64,000 bases of DNA from Hydractinia symbiolongicarpus (GCF_029227915.1 NC_079887.1:2790001-2854000), one strand, 5' to 3'; positions 28,651 through 43,851 are shown, numbered from the stretch's first letter. Made by a program: numbers and translations. Notes: generated by a model from the letters alone, not told the origin.

Positions 28651-31600
28651 GTGGGAAATGAGTTTACTCACAGGGTACTTTCTTTGTATACATTCGACTA
28701 TACGGGCCAAGCCCGGGATTTACGGGAAATCGCGGGATTTCGTTTTCCCGCGATTAAACCTCTTTCATTAAGCGTCTCATCAAAAATGAAAACATTTTTG
28801 AAAACTACAAGTCTCATGCGTTTTAGTGGTGAAAAAAAAAATTAAAAAATCGTTTAGGAAATGAGTTTACTCCCTGGGTACTTTCTTTGTATACATTCGA
28901 CTATACGGGCCAAGTCCCGGATTTACGGGAAAACGCGGGATTTCGTTTGCCAGCGATTAAACCTCTTTCATTAAGCGTCTCATCAAAAATGAAAACATTT
29001 TTGAAAACTACAAATCTCATGCGTTTTAGTGGTGAAAAAATAATTTAAAAAATCGTTCTGGAAATGAGTTTACTCACAGGGTACTTTCTTTGTATACATT
29101 CGACTATACGGGCCAAGCCCGGGATTTACTGGAAATCGCGGGTTTTCGTTTTCCCGCGATTAAACCTCTTTCATTAAGCGTCTCATCAAAAATGAAAACA
29201 TTTTTGAAAACTACAAGTCTCATGCGTTTTAGTGTTGAAAAAATAATTTAAAAAATCGTTCGGAAAATGAGTTTACTCCCTGGGTACTATCTTTGTATAC
29301 TTTTGACTATACGGGCCGAGTCCGGGATTTACGGGAAATCGCGGATTTTCGTTTGCCGGCGATTAAACTTCTTTTATTCAGCGTCCCATCATATATGAAA
29401 ATATTTTTGAAAACTACAAGTCTCATGCGTTTTAGTGGTGAAAAAATAATTTAAAAAATCGTTCGGGAAATGAGTTTACTCCCTGGGTACTTTCTTTGTA
29501 TGCTTTTGACTATACGGGCCAAGCCGGGATTTACGGGAAATCGCGGTTTTCGTTTGCCGGCGATTAAACTTCTTTTATTCAGCGTCTCATCAAAAATGAA
29601 AACATTTTTAAAAACTACATGTCTTATGCGTTTTAGTGGTGAAAAAATAATTTAAAAATTCGTTCGGGAAATGAGTTTACTCACAGGGTACTTTCCTTGT
29701 ATACTTTTAACTATACGGACCGAGTCCGGGATTTACGGGAAATCGCGTGTTATCGTATGCCGGCGATTAAACTTCTTTTATTCAGCGTCTCATCAAAAAT
29801 GAAAACATTTTTAAAAACTACAAGTCTTATGCGTTTTAGTGGTGAAAAAATAATTTAAAAAATCGTTCTGGAAATGAGTTTACTCCCTGGGTACTTTCTT
29901 TGTATACTTTTGACTATACGGGCCGAGTCCGAGATTTAGGGAAATCGCAGGTTTTCGTTTGCCGGCGATTAAACCTCTTTCATTAAGCGTCTCATCAAAA
30001 ATGAAAACATTTTTGAAAACTACAAGTCTCATGCGTTTTAGTGGTGAAAAAATAATTTAAAAAATCGTTCGGGAAATGAGTTTACTCCCTGGGTACTTTC
30101 TTTGTATACTTTTGACTATACGGGCCGAGTCCGGGATTTACGGGAAATCGCAGGTTTTCGTTTGCCGGCGATTAAACTTCTTTTATTCAGCGTCTCATCA
30201 AAAATGAAAACATTTTTGAAAACTACAAGTCTCATACGTTTTAGTGGTGAAAAAATAATTTAAAAATTCGTTCGGGAAATTAGTTTACTCACAGGGTACT
30301 TTCCTTGTATACTTTTAACTATACGGACCGAGTCCGGGATTTACGGGAAATCGCGTGTTATCGTTTGCCGGCGATTAAACTTCTTTTATTCAGCGTCTCA
30401 TCAAAAATGAAAACATTTTTAAAAACTACAAGTCTTATGCGTTTTAGTGGTGAAAAAATAATTTAAAAAATCGTTCTGGAAATGAGTTTACTCCCTGGGT
30501 ACTTTCTTTGTATACTTTTGACTATACGGGCCGAGTCCGGGATTTAGGGAAATCGCAGGTTTTCGTTTGCCGGCGATTAAACCTCTTTCATTAAGCGTCT
30601 CATCAAAAATGAAAACATTTTTGAAAACTACAAGTCTCATGCGTTTTAGTGGTGAAAAAATAATTTAAAAAATCGTTCGGGAAATGAGTTTACTCCCTGG
30701 GTACTTTCTTTGTATACTTTTGACTATACGGGCCGAGTACGGGATTTACGGGAAATCGCAGGTTCTCGTTTGCCGGCGATTAAACTTCTTTTATTCAGCG
30801 TCTTATCAAAAATGAAAACATTTTTGAAAACTACAAGTCTCATGCGCTTTAGTGGTGAAAAAATAATTTAAAAAATCGTTCGGGAAATGAGTTTACACCC
30901 TGGGTACTTCCTTTGTATACTTTTGACTATACGGGCCGAGTCCGGGATTTACGGGAAATCGCAGGTTTTCGTTTGCCGGCGATTAAACTTCTTTTATTCA
31001 GCGTCTCATCAAAAATGAAAACATTTTTGAAAACTACAAGTCTCATGGGCTTTAGTGGTGAAATAATAATTTAAAAAATCGTTCGGGAAATGAGTTTAGA
31101 CCCTGGTACTTTCTTTGTATACTTTTAACTATACGGACCGAGTCCGGGATTTACGGGAAATCGCGGGTTTTCGTTAGCCGGCGATTAAACTGCTTTTATT
31201 CAGCGTCTCATCAAAAATAAAAACATTCTTGAAAACTACAAGTCTCATGCGTTTTAGTGGTGAAATAATAATTTAAAAAATCGTTTGGGAAATGAGTTTA
31301 CTCCCTGGGTACTTTCTTTGTATACTTTTGACTATACGGGCGGAGTCCAGGATTTACGGGAAATCGCAGGTTTTCGTTTGCCGGCGATTAAACTTCTTTT
31401 ATTCAGCGTCTCATCAAAAATGAAAACATTTTTAAAAACTATAAGTCTCGTGCGTTTTAGTGGTGAAAAAGTAATTTAAAAAATCGTTCGGGAAATGAGT
31501 TTACTCCCTGGGTACTTTCTTTGTATACTTTTGACTATACGGGCCAAGCCCGGGATTTACCGGAAATCGCGGGTTTTCGTTTGCCAACGATTAAACTTCT

Positions 31601-33379
31601 TTTATTCAGCGTCTCATCAAAAATGAAAACATTTTTAAAAACTACAAGTCTTATGCGTTTTAGTGGTGAAAAAATAATTTAAAAAATCGTTCTGGAAATG
31701 AGTTTACTCCCTGGGTACTTTCTTTGTATACTTTTGACTATACGGGCCGAGTCCGGGATTTACGGGAAATCGCAGGTTTTCGTTTGCCAGCGATTAAACT
31801 GCTTTAATTCAGCGTCTCATCAAAAATGAAAACATTCTTGAAAACTACAAGTCTCATGCGTTTTAGTGGTGAAATAATAATTTAAAAAATCGTTCGGGAA
31901 ATGAGTTTACTCCCTGGGTACTTTCTTTGTATACTTTTGACTATACGGGCCGAGTCCAGGATTTACGGGAAATCGCAGGTTTTCGTTTGCCGGCGATTAA
32001 ACTTTTTTTATTCAGCGTCTCATCAAAAATGAAAACATTTTAAAAAACTACAAGTCTCATGCGTTTTAGTGGTGAAAAAGTAATTTAAAAAATCGTTCGG
32101 GAAATGAGTTTACTCCCTGAGTACTTTCTTTGTATACTTTTGACTATACGGGCCAAGCCGGGATTTACGGGAAATCGCGGTTTTCGTTTGCCGGCGATTA
32201 AACTTCTTTTATTCAGCGTCTCATCAAAAATGAAAACATTTTTAAAAACTACATGTCTTATGCGTTTTAGTGGTGAAAAAATAATTTAAAAAATCGTGTG
32301 GGAAATGAGTTTACTCACAGGGTACTTTCTTTGTATACATTCGACTATACGGGCCAAGCCCGGGATTTACGGGAAATCGCGGGATTTCGTTTTCCCGCGA
32401 TTAAACCTCTTTCATTAAGCGTCTCATCAAAAATGAAAACATTTTTGAAAACTACAAGTCTCATGCGTTTTAGTGGTGAAAAAAAATAATTAAAAAATCG
32501 TTTAGGAAATGAGTTTACTCCCTGGGTACTTTCTTTGTATACATTCGACTATACGGGCCAAGTCCCGGATTTACGGGAAAACGCGGGATTTCGTTTGCCA
32601 GCGATTAAACCTCTTTCATTAAGCGTCTCATCAAAAATGAAAACATTTTTGAAAACTACAAATCTCATGCGTTTTAGTGGTGAAAAAATAATTTAAAAAA
32701 TCGTTCTGGAAATGAGTTTACTCACAGGGTACTTTCTTTGTATACATTCGACTATACGGGCCGAGTCCGGGATTTACGGGAAATCGCAGGTTTTCGTTTG
32801 CCGGCGATTAAACTTCTTTTATTCAGCGTCTCATCAAAAATGAAAACATTTTTGAAAACTACAAGTCTCATGGGCTTTAGTGGTGAAATAATAATTTAAA
32901 AAATCGTTCGGGAAATGAGTTTAGACCCTGGGTACTTTCTTTGTATACTTTTAACTATACGGACCGAGTCCGGGATTTACGGGAAATCGCGGGTTTTCGT
33001 TAGCCGGCGATTAAACTGCTTTTATTCAGCGTCTCATCAAAAATAAAAACATTCTTGAAAACTACAAGTCTCATGCGTTGTAGTGGTGAAATAATAATTT
33101 AAAAAATCGTTTGGGAAATGAGTTTACTCCCTGGGTACTTTCTTTGTATACTTTTGACTATACGGGCCGAGTCCGGGATTTACGGGAAATCGCGGATTTT
33201 CGTTTGCCGGCGATTAAACTTCTTTTATTCAGCGTCCCATCAAATATGAAAATATTTTTGAAAACTACAAGTCTCATGCGTTTTAGTGGTGAAAAAATAA
33301 TTTAAAAAATCGTTCGGGAAATGAGTTTACTCCCTGGGTACTTTCTTTGTATATTTTTGACTATACGGGCGGAGTCCAG
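27099..33379 (+). repeat. 6281-bp higher-order repeat, copy 1 (31 monomers)
   Basis: Equivalent landmarks recur 6281 bp later across 27099-31339: 27445/33726, 27639/33920, 28457/34738, 28651/34932, 29470/35751 and the tatcgtatgc variant at 29751/36032. From about 31327 to 33410 the match continues at 6484 bp (32104/38588, 32298/38782, 33111/39595). The whole unit is therefore represented twice, the second copy being one monomer longer. Copies differ at a few bases, for example atatatg near 29392 versus aaatatg near 35673, and acaagtc versus acaaatc. Confidence 0.82.
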
Positions 33380-36300
33380 GATTTACGGGAAATCGCAGGT
33401 TTTCGTTTGCCAGCGATTAAACTGCTTTAATTCAGCGTCTCATCAAAAATGAAACATTCTTGAAAACTACAAGTCTCATGCGTTTTAGTGGTGAAATAAT
33501 AATTTAAAAAATCGTTCGGGAAATGAGTTTACTCCCTGGGTACTTTCTTTGTATACTTTTGACTATACGGGCCGAGTCCAGGATTTACGGGAAATCGCAG
33601 GTTTTCGTTTGCCGGCGATTAAACTTTTTTTATTCAGCGTCTCATCAAAAATGAAAACATTTTAAAAAACTAAAAGTCTCATGCGTTTTAGTGGTGAAAA
33701 AGTAATTTAAAAAATCGTTCGGGAAATGAGTTTACTCCCTGAGTACTTTCTTTGTATACTTTTGACTATACGGGCCAAGCCGGGATTTACGGGAAATCGC
33801 GGTTTTCGTTTGCCGGCGATTAAACTTCTTTTATTCAGCGTCTCATCAAAAATGAAAACATTTTTAAAAACTACATGTCTTATGCGTTTTAGTGGTGAAA
33901 AAATAATTTAAAAAATCGTGTGGGAAATGAGTTTACTCCCTGGGTACTTTCTTTGTATACTTTTGACTATACGGGCGGAGTCCAGGATTTACGGGAAATC
34001 GCAGGTTTTCGTTTGCCGGCGATTAAACTTCTTTTATTCAGCGTCTCATCAAAAATGAAAACATTTTTTAAAACTATAAGTCTCGTGCGTTTTAGTGGTG
34101 AAAAAGTAATTTAAAAAATCGTTCGGGAAATGAGTTTACTCCCTGGGTACTTTCTTTGTATACTTTTGACTATACGGGCCAAGCCCGGGATTTACCGGAA
34201 ATCGCGGGTTTTCGTTTGCCAGCGATTAAACTTCTTTTATTCAGCGTCTCATCAAAAATGAAAACATTTTTAAAAACTACAAGTCTTATGCGTTTTAGTG
34301 GTGAAAAAATAATTTAAAAAATCGTTCTGGAAATGAGTTTACTCCCTGGGTACTTTCTTTGTATACTTTTGACTATACGGGCCGAGTCCGGGATTTACGG
34401 GAAATCGCAGGTTTTCGTTTGCCAGCGATTAAACTGCTTTAATTCAGCGTCTCATCAAAAATGAAACATTCTTGAAAACTACAAGTCTCATGCGTTTTAG
34501 TGGTGAAATAATAATTTAAAAAATCGTTCGGGAAATGAGTTTACTCCCTGGGTACTTTCTTTGTATACTTTTGACTATACGGGCCGAGTCCAGGATTTAC
34601 GGGAAATCGCAGGTTTTCGTTTGCCGGCGATTAAACTTTTTTTATTCAGCGTCTCATCAAAAATGAAAACATTTTAAAAAACTACAAGTCTCATGCGTTT
34701 TAGTGGTGAAAAAGTAATTTAAAAAATCGTTCGGGAAATGAGTTTACTCCCTGAGTACTTTCTTTGTATACTTTTGACTATACGGGCCAAGCCGGGATTT
34801 ACGGGAAATCGCGGTTTTCGTTTGCCGGCGATTAAACTTCTTTTATTCAGCGTCTCATCAAAAATGAAAACATTTTTAAAAACTACATGTCTTATGCGTT
34901 TTAGTGGTGAAAAAATAATTTAAAAAATCGTGTGGGAAATGAGTTTACTCACAGGGTACTTTCTTTGTATACATTCGACTATACGGGCCAAGCCCGGGAT
35001 TTACGGGAAATCGCGGGATTTCGTTTTCCCGCGATTAAACCTCTTTCATTAAGCGTCTCATCAAAAATGAAAACATTTTTGAAAACTACAAGTCTCATGC
35101 GTTTTAGTGGTGAAAAAAAAAATTAAAAAATCGTTTAGGAAATGAGTTTACTCCCTGGGTACTTTCTTTGTATACATTCGACTATACGGGCCAAGTCCCG
35201 GATTTACGGGAAAACGCGGGATTTCGTTTGCCAGCGATTAAACCTCTTTCATTAAGCGTCTCATCAAAAATGAAAACATTTTTGAAAACTACAAATCTCA
35301 TGCGTTTTAGTGGTGAAAAAATAATTTAAAAAATCGTTCTGGAAATGAGTTTACTCACAGGGTACTTTCTTTGTATACATTCGACTATACGGGCCAAGCC
35401 CGGGATTTACTGGAAATCGCGGGTTTTCGTTTTCCCGCGATTAAACCTCTTTCATTAAGCGTCTCATCAAAAATGAAAACATTTTTGAAAACTACAAGTC
35501 TCATGCGTTTTAGTGTTGAAAAAATAATTTAAAAAATCGTTCGGAAAATGAGTTTACTCCCTGGGTACTATCTTTGTATACTTTTGACTATACGGGCCGA
35601 GTCCGGGATTTACGGGAAATCGCGGATTTTCGTTTGCCGGCGATTAAACTTCTTTTATTCAGCGTCCCATCAAATATGAAAATATTTTTGAAAACTACAA
35701 GTCTCATGCGTTTTAGTGGTGAAAAAATAATTTAAAAAATCGTTCGGGAAATGAGTTTACTCCCTGGGTACTTTCTTTGTATACTTTTGACTATACGGGC
35801 CAAGCCGGGATTTACGGGAAATCGCGGTTTTCGTTTGCCGGCGATTAAACTTCTTTTATTCAGCGTCTCATCAAAAATGAAAACATTTTTAAAAACTACA
35901 TGTCTTATGCGTTTTAGTGGTGAAAAAATAATTTAAAAATTCGTTCGGGAAATGAGTTTACTCACAGGGTACTTTCCTTGTATACTTTTAACTATACGGA
36001 CCGAGTCCGGGATTTACGGGAAATCGCGTGTTATCGTATGCCGGCGATTAAACTTCTTTTATTCAGCGTCTCATCAAAAATGAAAACATTTTTAAAAACT
36101 ACAAATCTTATGCGTTTTAGTGGTGAAAAAATAATTTAAAAAATCGTTCTGGAAATGAGTTTACTCCCTGGGTACTTTCTTTGTATACTTTTGACTATAC
36201 GGGCCGAGTCCGAGATTTAGGGAAATCGCAGGTTTTCGTTTGCCGGCGATTAAACCTCTTTCATTAAGCGTCTCATCAAAAATGAAAACATTTTTGAAAA

Positions 36301-39300
36301 CTACAAGTCTCATGCGTTTTAGTGGTGAAAAAATAATTTAAAAAATCGTTCGGGAAATGAGTTTACTCCCTGGGTACTTTCTTTGTATACTTTTGACTAT
36401 ACGGGCCGAGTCCGGGATTTACGGTAAATCGCAGGTTTTCGTTTGCCGGCGATTAAACTTCTTTTATTCAGCGTCTCATCAAAAATGAAAACATTTTTGA
36501 AAACTACAAGTCTCATACGTTTTAGTGGTGAAAAAATAATTTAAAAATTCGTTCGGGAAATTAGTTTACTCACAGGGTACTTTCCTTGTATACTTTTAAC
36601 TATACGGACCGAGTCCGGGATTTACGGGAAATCGCGTGTTATCGTTTGCCGGCGATTAAACTTCTTTTATTCAGCGTCTCATCAAAAATGAAAACATTTT
36701 TAAAAACTACAAGTCTTATGCGTTTTAGTGGTGAAAAAATAATTTAAAAAATCGTTCTGGAAATGAGTTTACTCCCTGGGTACTTTCTTTGTATACTTTT
36801 GACTATACGGGCCGAGTCCGGGATTTAGGGAAATCGCAGGTTTTCGTTTGCCGGCGATTAAACCTCTTTCATTAAGCGTCTCATCAAAAATGAAAACATT
36901 TTTGAAAACTACAAGTCTCATGCGTTTTAGTGGTGAAAAAATAATTTAAAAAATCGTTCGGGAAATGAGTTTACTCCCTGGGTACTTTCTTTGTATACTT
37001 TTGACTATACGGGCCGAGTACGGGATTTACGGGAAATCGCAGGTTCTCGTTTGCCGGCGATTAAACTTCTTTTATTCAGCGTCTTATCAAAAATGAAAAC
37101 ATTTTTGAAAACTACAAGTCTCATGCGCTTTAGTGGTGAAAAAATAATTTAAAAAATCGTTCGGGAAATGAGTTTACACCCTGGGTACTTCCTTTGTATA
37201 CTTTTGACTATACGGGCCGAGTCCGGGATTTACGGGAAATCGCAGGTTTTCGTTTGCCGGCGATTAAACTTCTTTTATTCAGCGTCTCATCAAAAATGAA
37301 AACATTTTTGAAAACTACAAGTCTCATGGGCTTTAGTGGTGAAATAATAATTTAAAAAATCGTTCGGGAAATGAGTTTAGACCCTGGTACTTTCTTTGTA
37401 TACTTTTAACTATACGGACCGAGTCCGGGATTTACGGGAAATCGCGGGTTTTCGTTAGCCGGCGATTAAACTGCTTTTATTCAGCGTCTCATCAAAAATA
37501 AAAACATTCTTGAAAACTACAAGTCTCATGCGTTTTAGTGGTGAAATAATAATTTAAAAAATCGTTTGGGAAATGAGTTTACTCCCTGGGTACTTTCTTT
37601 GTATACTTTTGACTATACGGGCCGAGTCCGGGATTTACGGGAAATCGCGGATTTTCGTTTGCCGGCGATTAAACTTCTTTTATTCAGCGTCCCATCAAAT
37701 ATGAAAATATTTTTGAAAACTACAAGTCTCATGCGTTTTAGTCGTGAAAAAATAATTTAAAAAATCGTTCGGGAAATGAGTTTACTCCCTGGGTACTTTC
37801 TTTGTATATTTTTGACTATACGGGCGGAGTCCAGGATTTACGGGAAATCGCAGGTTTTCGTTTGCCGGCGATTAAACTTCTTTTATTCAGCGTCTCATCA
37901 AAAATGAAAACATTTTTAAAAACTATAAGTCTCGTGCGTTTTAGTGGTGAAAAAGTAATTTAAAAAATCGTTCGGGAAATGAGTTTACTCCCTGGGTACT
38001 TTCTTTGTATACTTTTGACTATACGGGCCAAGCCCGGGATTTACCGGAAATCGCGGGTTTTCGTTTGCCAACGATTAAACTTCTTTTATTCAGCGTCTCA
38101 TCAAAAATGAAAACATTTTTAAAAACTACAAGTCTTATGCGTTTTAGTGGTGAAAAAATAATTTAAAAAATCGTTCTGGAAATGAGTTTACTCCCTGGGT
38201 ACTTTCTTTGTATACTTTTGACTATACGGGCCGAGTCCGGGATTTACGGGAAATCGCAGGTTTTCGTTTGCCAGCGATTAAACTGCTTTAATTCAGCGTC
38301 TCATCAAAAATGAAAACATTCTTGAAAACTACAAGTCTCATGCGTTTTAGTGGTGAAATAATAATTTAAAAAATCGTTCGGGAAATGAGTTTACTCACTG
38401 GGTACTTTCTTTGTATACTTTTGACTATACGGGCCGAGTCCAGGATTTACGGGAAATCGCAGGTTTTCGTTTGCCGGCGATTAAACTTTTTTTATTCAGC
38501 GTCTCATCAAAAATGAAAACATTTTAAAAAACTACAAGTCTCATGCGTTTTAGTGGTGAAAAAGTAATTTAAAAAATCGTTCGGGAAATGAGTTTACTCC
38601 CTGAGTACTTTCTTTGTATACTTTTGACTATACGGGCCAAGCCGGGATTTACGGGAAATCGCGGTTTTCGTTTGCCGGCGATTAAACTTCTTTTATTCAG
38701 CGTCTCATCAAAAATGAAAACATTTTTAAAAACTACATGTCTTATGCGTTTTAGTGGTGAAAAAATAATTTAAAAAATCGTGTGGGAAATGAGTTTACTC
38801 ACAGGGTACTTTCTTTGTATACATTCGACTATACGGGCCAAGCCCGGGATTTACGGGAAATCGCGGGATTTCGTTTTCCCGCGATTAAACCTCTTTCATT
38901 AAGCGTCTCATCAAAAATGAAAACATTTTTGAAAACTACAAGTCTCATGCGTTTTAGTGGTGAAAAAAAATAATTAAAAAATCGTTTAGGAAATGAGTTT
39001 ACTCCCTGGGTACTTTCTTTGTATACATTCGACTATACGGGCCAAGTCCCGGATTTACGGGAAAACGCGGGATTTCGTTTGCCAGCGATTAAACCTCTTT
39101 CATTAAGCGTCTCATCAAAAATGAAAACATTTTTGAAAACTACAAATCTCATGCGTTTTAGTGGTGAAAAAATAATTTAAAAAATCGTTCTGGAAATGAG
39201 TTTACTCACAGGGTACTTTCTTTGTATACATTCGACTATACGGGCCGAGTCCGGGATTTACGGGAAATCGCAGGTTTTCGTTTGCCGGCGATTAAACTTC

Positions 39301-39863
39301 TTTTATTCAGCGTCTCATCAAAAATGAAAACATTTTTGAAAACTACAAGTCTCATGGGCTTTAGTGGTGAAATAATAATTTAAAAAATCGTTCGGGAAAT
39401 GAGTTTAGACCCTGGGTACTTTCTTTGTATACTTTTAACTATACGGACCGAGTCCGGGATTTACGGGAAATCGCGGGTTTTCGTTAGCCGGCGATTAAAC
39501 TGCTTTTATTCAGCGTCTCATCAAAAATAAAAACATTCTTGAAAACTACAAGTCTCATGCGTTGTAGTGGTGAAATAATAATTTAAAAAATCGTTTGGGA
39601 AATGAGTTTACTCCCTGGGTACTTTCTTTGTATACTTTTGACTATACGGGCCGAGTCCGGGATTTACGGGAAATCGCGGATTTTCGTTTGCCGGCGATTA
39701 AACTTCTTTTATTCAGCGTCCCATCAAATATGAAAATATTTTTGAAAACTACAAGTCTCATGCGTTTTAGTGGTGAAAAAATAATTTAAAAAATCGTTCG
39801 GGAAATGAGTTTACTCCCTGGGTACTTTCTTTGTATATTTTTGACTATACGGGCGGAGTCCAG
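33380..39863 (+). repeat. 6484-bp higher-order repeat, copy 2 (32 monomers)
   Basis: Second copy of the preceding unit. The extra ~203 bp lies at about 37621-37820: where copy 1 passes straight into the gggcggagtcc monomer at 31285, copy 2 first has a gcggattttcg/cgtcccatc monomer (37566). The same monomer type sits at 33111 and 39595, so the extra unit was probably captured by slippage or gene conversion from nearby. Downstream, 37566-39241 is repeated again at 39595-41270 (offset 2029). Confidence 0.82.
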
Positions 39864-42800
39864 GATTTACGGGAAATCGCAGGTTTTCGTTTGCCGGCGA
39901 TTAAACTTCTTTTATTCAGCGTCTCATCAAAAATGAAAACATTTTTAAAAACTATAAGTCTCGTGCGTTTTAGTGGTGAAAAAGTAATTTAAAAAATCGT
40001 TCGGGAAATGAGTTTACTCCCTGGGTACTTTCTTTGTATACTTTTGACTATACGGGCCAAGCCCGGGATTTACCGGAAATCGCGGGTTTTCGTTTGCCAG
40101 CGATTAAACTTCTTTTATTCAGCGTCTCATCAAAAATGAAAACATTTTTAAAAACTACAAGTCTTATGCGTTTTAGTGGTGAAAAAATAATTTAAAAAAT
40201 CGTTCTGGAAATGAGTTTACTCCCTGGGTACTTTCTTTGTATACTTTTGACTATACGGGCCGAGTCCGGGATTTACGGGAAATCGCAGGTTTTCGTTTGC
40301 CAGCGATTAAACTGCTTTAATTCAGCGTCTCATCAAAAATGAAAACATTCTTGAAAACTACAAGTCTCATGCGTTTTAGTGGTGAAATAATAATTTAAAA
40401 AATCGTTCGGGAAATGAGTTTACTCCCTGGGTACTTTCTTTGTATACTTTTGACTATACGGGCCGAGTCCAGGATTTACGGGAAATCGCAGGTTTTCGTT
40501 TGCCGGCGATTAAACTTTTTTTATTCAGCGTCTCATCAAAAATGAAAACATTTTAAAAAACTACAAGTCTCATGCGTTTTAGTGGTGAAAAAGTAATTTA
40601 AAAAATCGTTCGGGAAATGAGTTTACTCCCTGAGTACTTTCTTTGTATACTTTTGACTATACGGGCCAAGCCGGGATTTACGGGAAATCGCGGTTTTCGT
40701 TTGCCGGCGATTAAACTTCTTTTATTCAGCGTCTCATCAAAAATGAAAACATTTTTAAAAACTACATGTCTTATGCGTTTTAGTGGTGAAAAAATAATTT
40801 AAAAAATCGTGTGGGAAATGAGTTTACTCACAGGGTACTTTCTTTGTATACATTCGACTATACGGGCCAAGCCCGGGATTTACGGGAAATCGCGGGATTT
40901 CGTTTTCCCGCGATTAAACCTCTTTCATTAAGCGTCTCATCAAAAATGAAAACATTTTTGAAAACTACAAGTCTCATGCGTTTTAGTGGTGAAAAAAAAA
41001 ATTAAAAAATCGTTTAGGAAATGAGTTTACTCCCTGGGTACTTTCTTTGTATACATTCGACTATACGGGCCAAGTCCCGGATTTACGGGAAAACGCGGGA
41101 TTTCGTTTGCCAGCGATTAAACCTCTTTCATTAAGCGTCTCATCAAAAATGAAAACATTTTTGAAAACTACAAATCTCATGCGTTTTAGTGGTGAAAAAA
41201 TAATTTAAAAAATCGTTCTGGAAATGAGTTTACTCACAGGGTACTTTCTTTGTATACATTCGACTATACGGGCCAAGCCCGGGATTTACGGGAAATCGCG
41301 GGTTTTCGTTTTCCCGCGATTAAACCTCTTTCATTAAGCGTCTCATCAAAAATGAAAACATTTTTGAAAACTACAAGTCTCATGCGTTTTAGTGGTGAAA
41401 AAATAATTTAAAAAATCGTTTGGAAAATGAGTTTACTCCCTGGGTACTATCTTTGTATACTTTTGACTATACGGGCCGAGTCCGGGATTTACGGGAAATC
41501 GCGGATTTTCGTTTGCCGGCGATTAAACTTCTTTTATTCAGCGTCCCATCAAATATGAAAATATTTTTGAAAACTACAAGTCTCATGCGTTTTAGTGGTG
41601 AAAAAATAATTTAAAAAATCGTTCGGGAAATGAGTTTACTCCCTGGGTACTTTCTTTGTATACTTTTGACTATACGGGCCAAGCCGGGATTTACGGGAAA
41701 TCGCGGTTTTCGTTTGCCGGCGATTAAACTTCTTTTATTCAGCGTCTCATCAAAAATGAAAACATTTTTAAAAACTACATGTCTTATGCGTTTTAGTGGT
41801 GAAATAATAATTTAAAAAATCGTGTGGGAAATGAGTTTACTCACAGGGTACTTTCTTTGTATACATTCGACTATACGGGCCAAGCCCGGGATTTACGGGA
41901 AATCGCGGGATTTCGTTTTCCCGCGATTAAACCTCTTTCATTAAGCGTCTCATCAAAAATGAAAACATTTTTGAAAACTACAAGTCTCATGCGTTTTAGT
42001 GGTGAAAAAAAAAATTAAAAAATCGCTTAGGAAATGAGTTTACTCCCTGGGTACTTTCTTTGTATACATTCGACTATATGGGCCAAGTCCCGGATTTACG
42101 GGAAAACGCGGGATTTCGTTTGCCAGCGATTAAACCTCTTTCATTAAGCGTCTCATCAAAAATGAAAACATTTTTGAAAACTACAAATCTCATGCGTTTT
42201 AGTGGTGAAAAAATAATTTAAAAAATCGTTCTGGAAATGAGTTTACTCACAGGGTACTTTCTTTGTATACATTCGACTATACGGGCCAAGCCCGGGATTT
42301 ACGGGAAATCGCGGGATTTCGTTTTCCCGCGATTAAACCTCTTTCATTAAGCGTCTCATCAAAAATGAAAACATTTTTGAAAACTACAAGTCTCATGCGT
42401 TTTAGTGGTGAAAAAAAAAATTAAAAAATCGTTTAGGAAATGAGTTTACTCCCTGGGTACTTTCTTTGTATACATTCGACTATACGGGCCAAGTCCCGGA
42501 TTTACGGGAAAACGCGGGATTTCGTTTGCCAGCGATTAAACCTCTTTCATTAAGCGTCTCATCAAAAATGAAAACATTTTTGAAAACTACAAATCTCATG
42601 CGTTTTAGTGGTGAAAAAATAATTTAAAAAATCGTTCTGGAAATGAGTTTACTCACAGGGTACTTTCTTTGTATACATTCGACTATACGGGCCAAGCCCG
42701 GGATTTACGGGAAATCGCGGGTTTTCGTTTTCCCGCGATTAAACCTCTTTCATTAAGCGTCTCATCAAAAATGAAAACATTTTTGAAAACTACAAGTCTC

Positions 42801-43851
42801 ATGCGTTTTAGTGGTGAAAAAATAATTTAAAAAATCGTTTGGAAAATGAGTTTACTCCCTGGGTACTATCTTTGTATACTTTTGACTATACGGGCCGAGT
42901 CCGGGATTTACGGGAAATCGCGGATTTTCGTTTGCCGGCGATTAAACTTCTTTTATTCAGCGTCCCATCAAATATGAAAATATTTTTGAAAACTACAAGT
43001 CTCATGCGTTTTAGTGGTGAAAAAATAATTTAAAAAATCGTTCGGGAAATGAGTTTACTCCCTGGGTACTTTCTTTGTATACTTTTGACTATACGGGCCA
43101 AGCCGGGATTTACGGGAAATCGCGGTTTTCGTTTGCCGGCGATTAAACTTCTTTTATTCAGCGTCTCATCAAAAATGAAAACATTTTTAAAAACTACATG
43201 TCTTATGCGTTTTAGTGGTGAAAAAATAATTTAAAAAATCGTGTGGGAAATGAGTTTACTCACAGGGTACTTTCTTTGTATACATTCGACTATACGTGCC
43301 AAGCCCGGGATTTACGGGAAATCGCGGGATTTCGTTTTCCCGCGATTAAACCTCTTTCATTAAGCGTCTCATCAAAAATGAAAACATTTTTGAAAACTAC
43401 AAGTCTCATGCGTTTTAGTGGTGAAAAAAAAAATTAAAAAATCGCTTAGGAAATGAGTTTACTCCCTGGGTACTTTCTTTGTATACATTCGACTATATGG
43501 GCCAAGTCCCGGATTTACGGGAAAACGCGGGATTTCGTTTGCCAGCGATTAAACCTCTTTCATTAAGCGTCTCATCAAAAATGAAAACATTTTTGAAAAC
43601 TACAAATCTCATGCGTTTTAGTGGTGAAAAAATAATTTAAAAAATCGTTCTGGAAATGAGTTTACTCACAGGGTACTTTCTTTGTATACATTCGACTATA
43701 CGGGCCAAGCCCGGGATTTACGGGAAATCGCGGGTTTTCGTTTTCCCGCGATTAAACCTCTTTCATTAAGCGTCTCATCAAAAATGAAAACATTTTTGAA
43801 AACTACAAGTCTCATGCGTTTTAGTGGTGAAAAAATAATTTAAAAAATCGT
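39595..43851 (+). repeat. 2029-bp and 1419-bp higher-order repeats
   Basis: The segment 37566-39241 recurs at 39595-41270 (ten monomers). Then 40816-42432 recurs at 42235-43851 with an offset of 1419 bp (seven monomers; 41420/42839, 41630/43049, 41824/43243). Because the matched length exceeds the offset, the 1419-bp unit is partly triplicated. The zone has the highest density of class II dyad monomers in the window (about 40900, 41300, 41915, 42318, 42726, 43333 and 43738). A private gactatatggg variant appears at 42070 and 43489. Confidence 0.8.
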
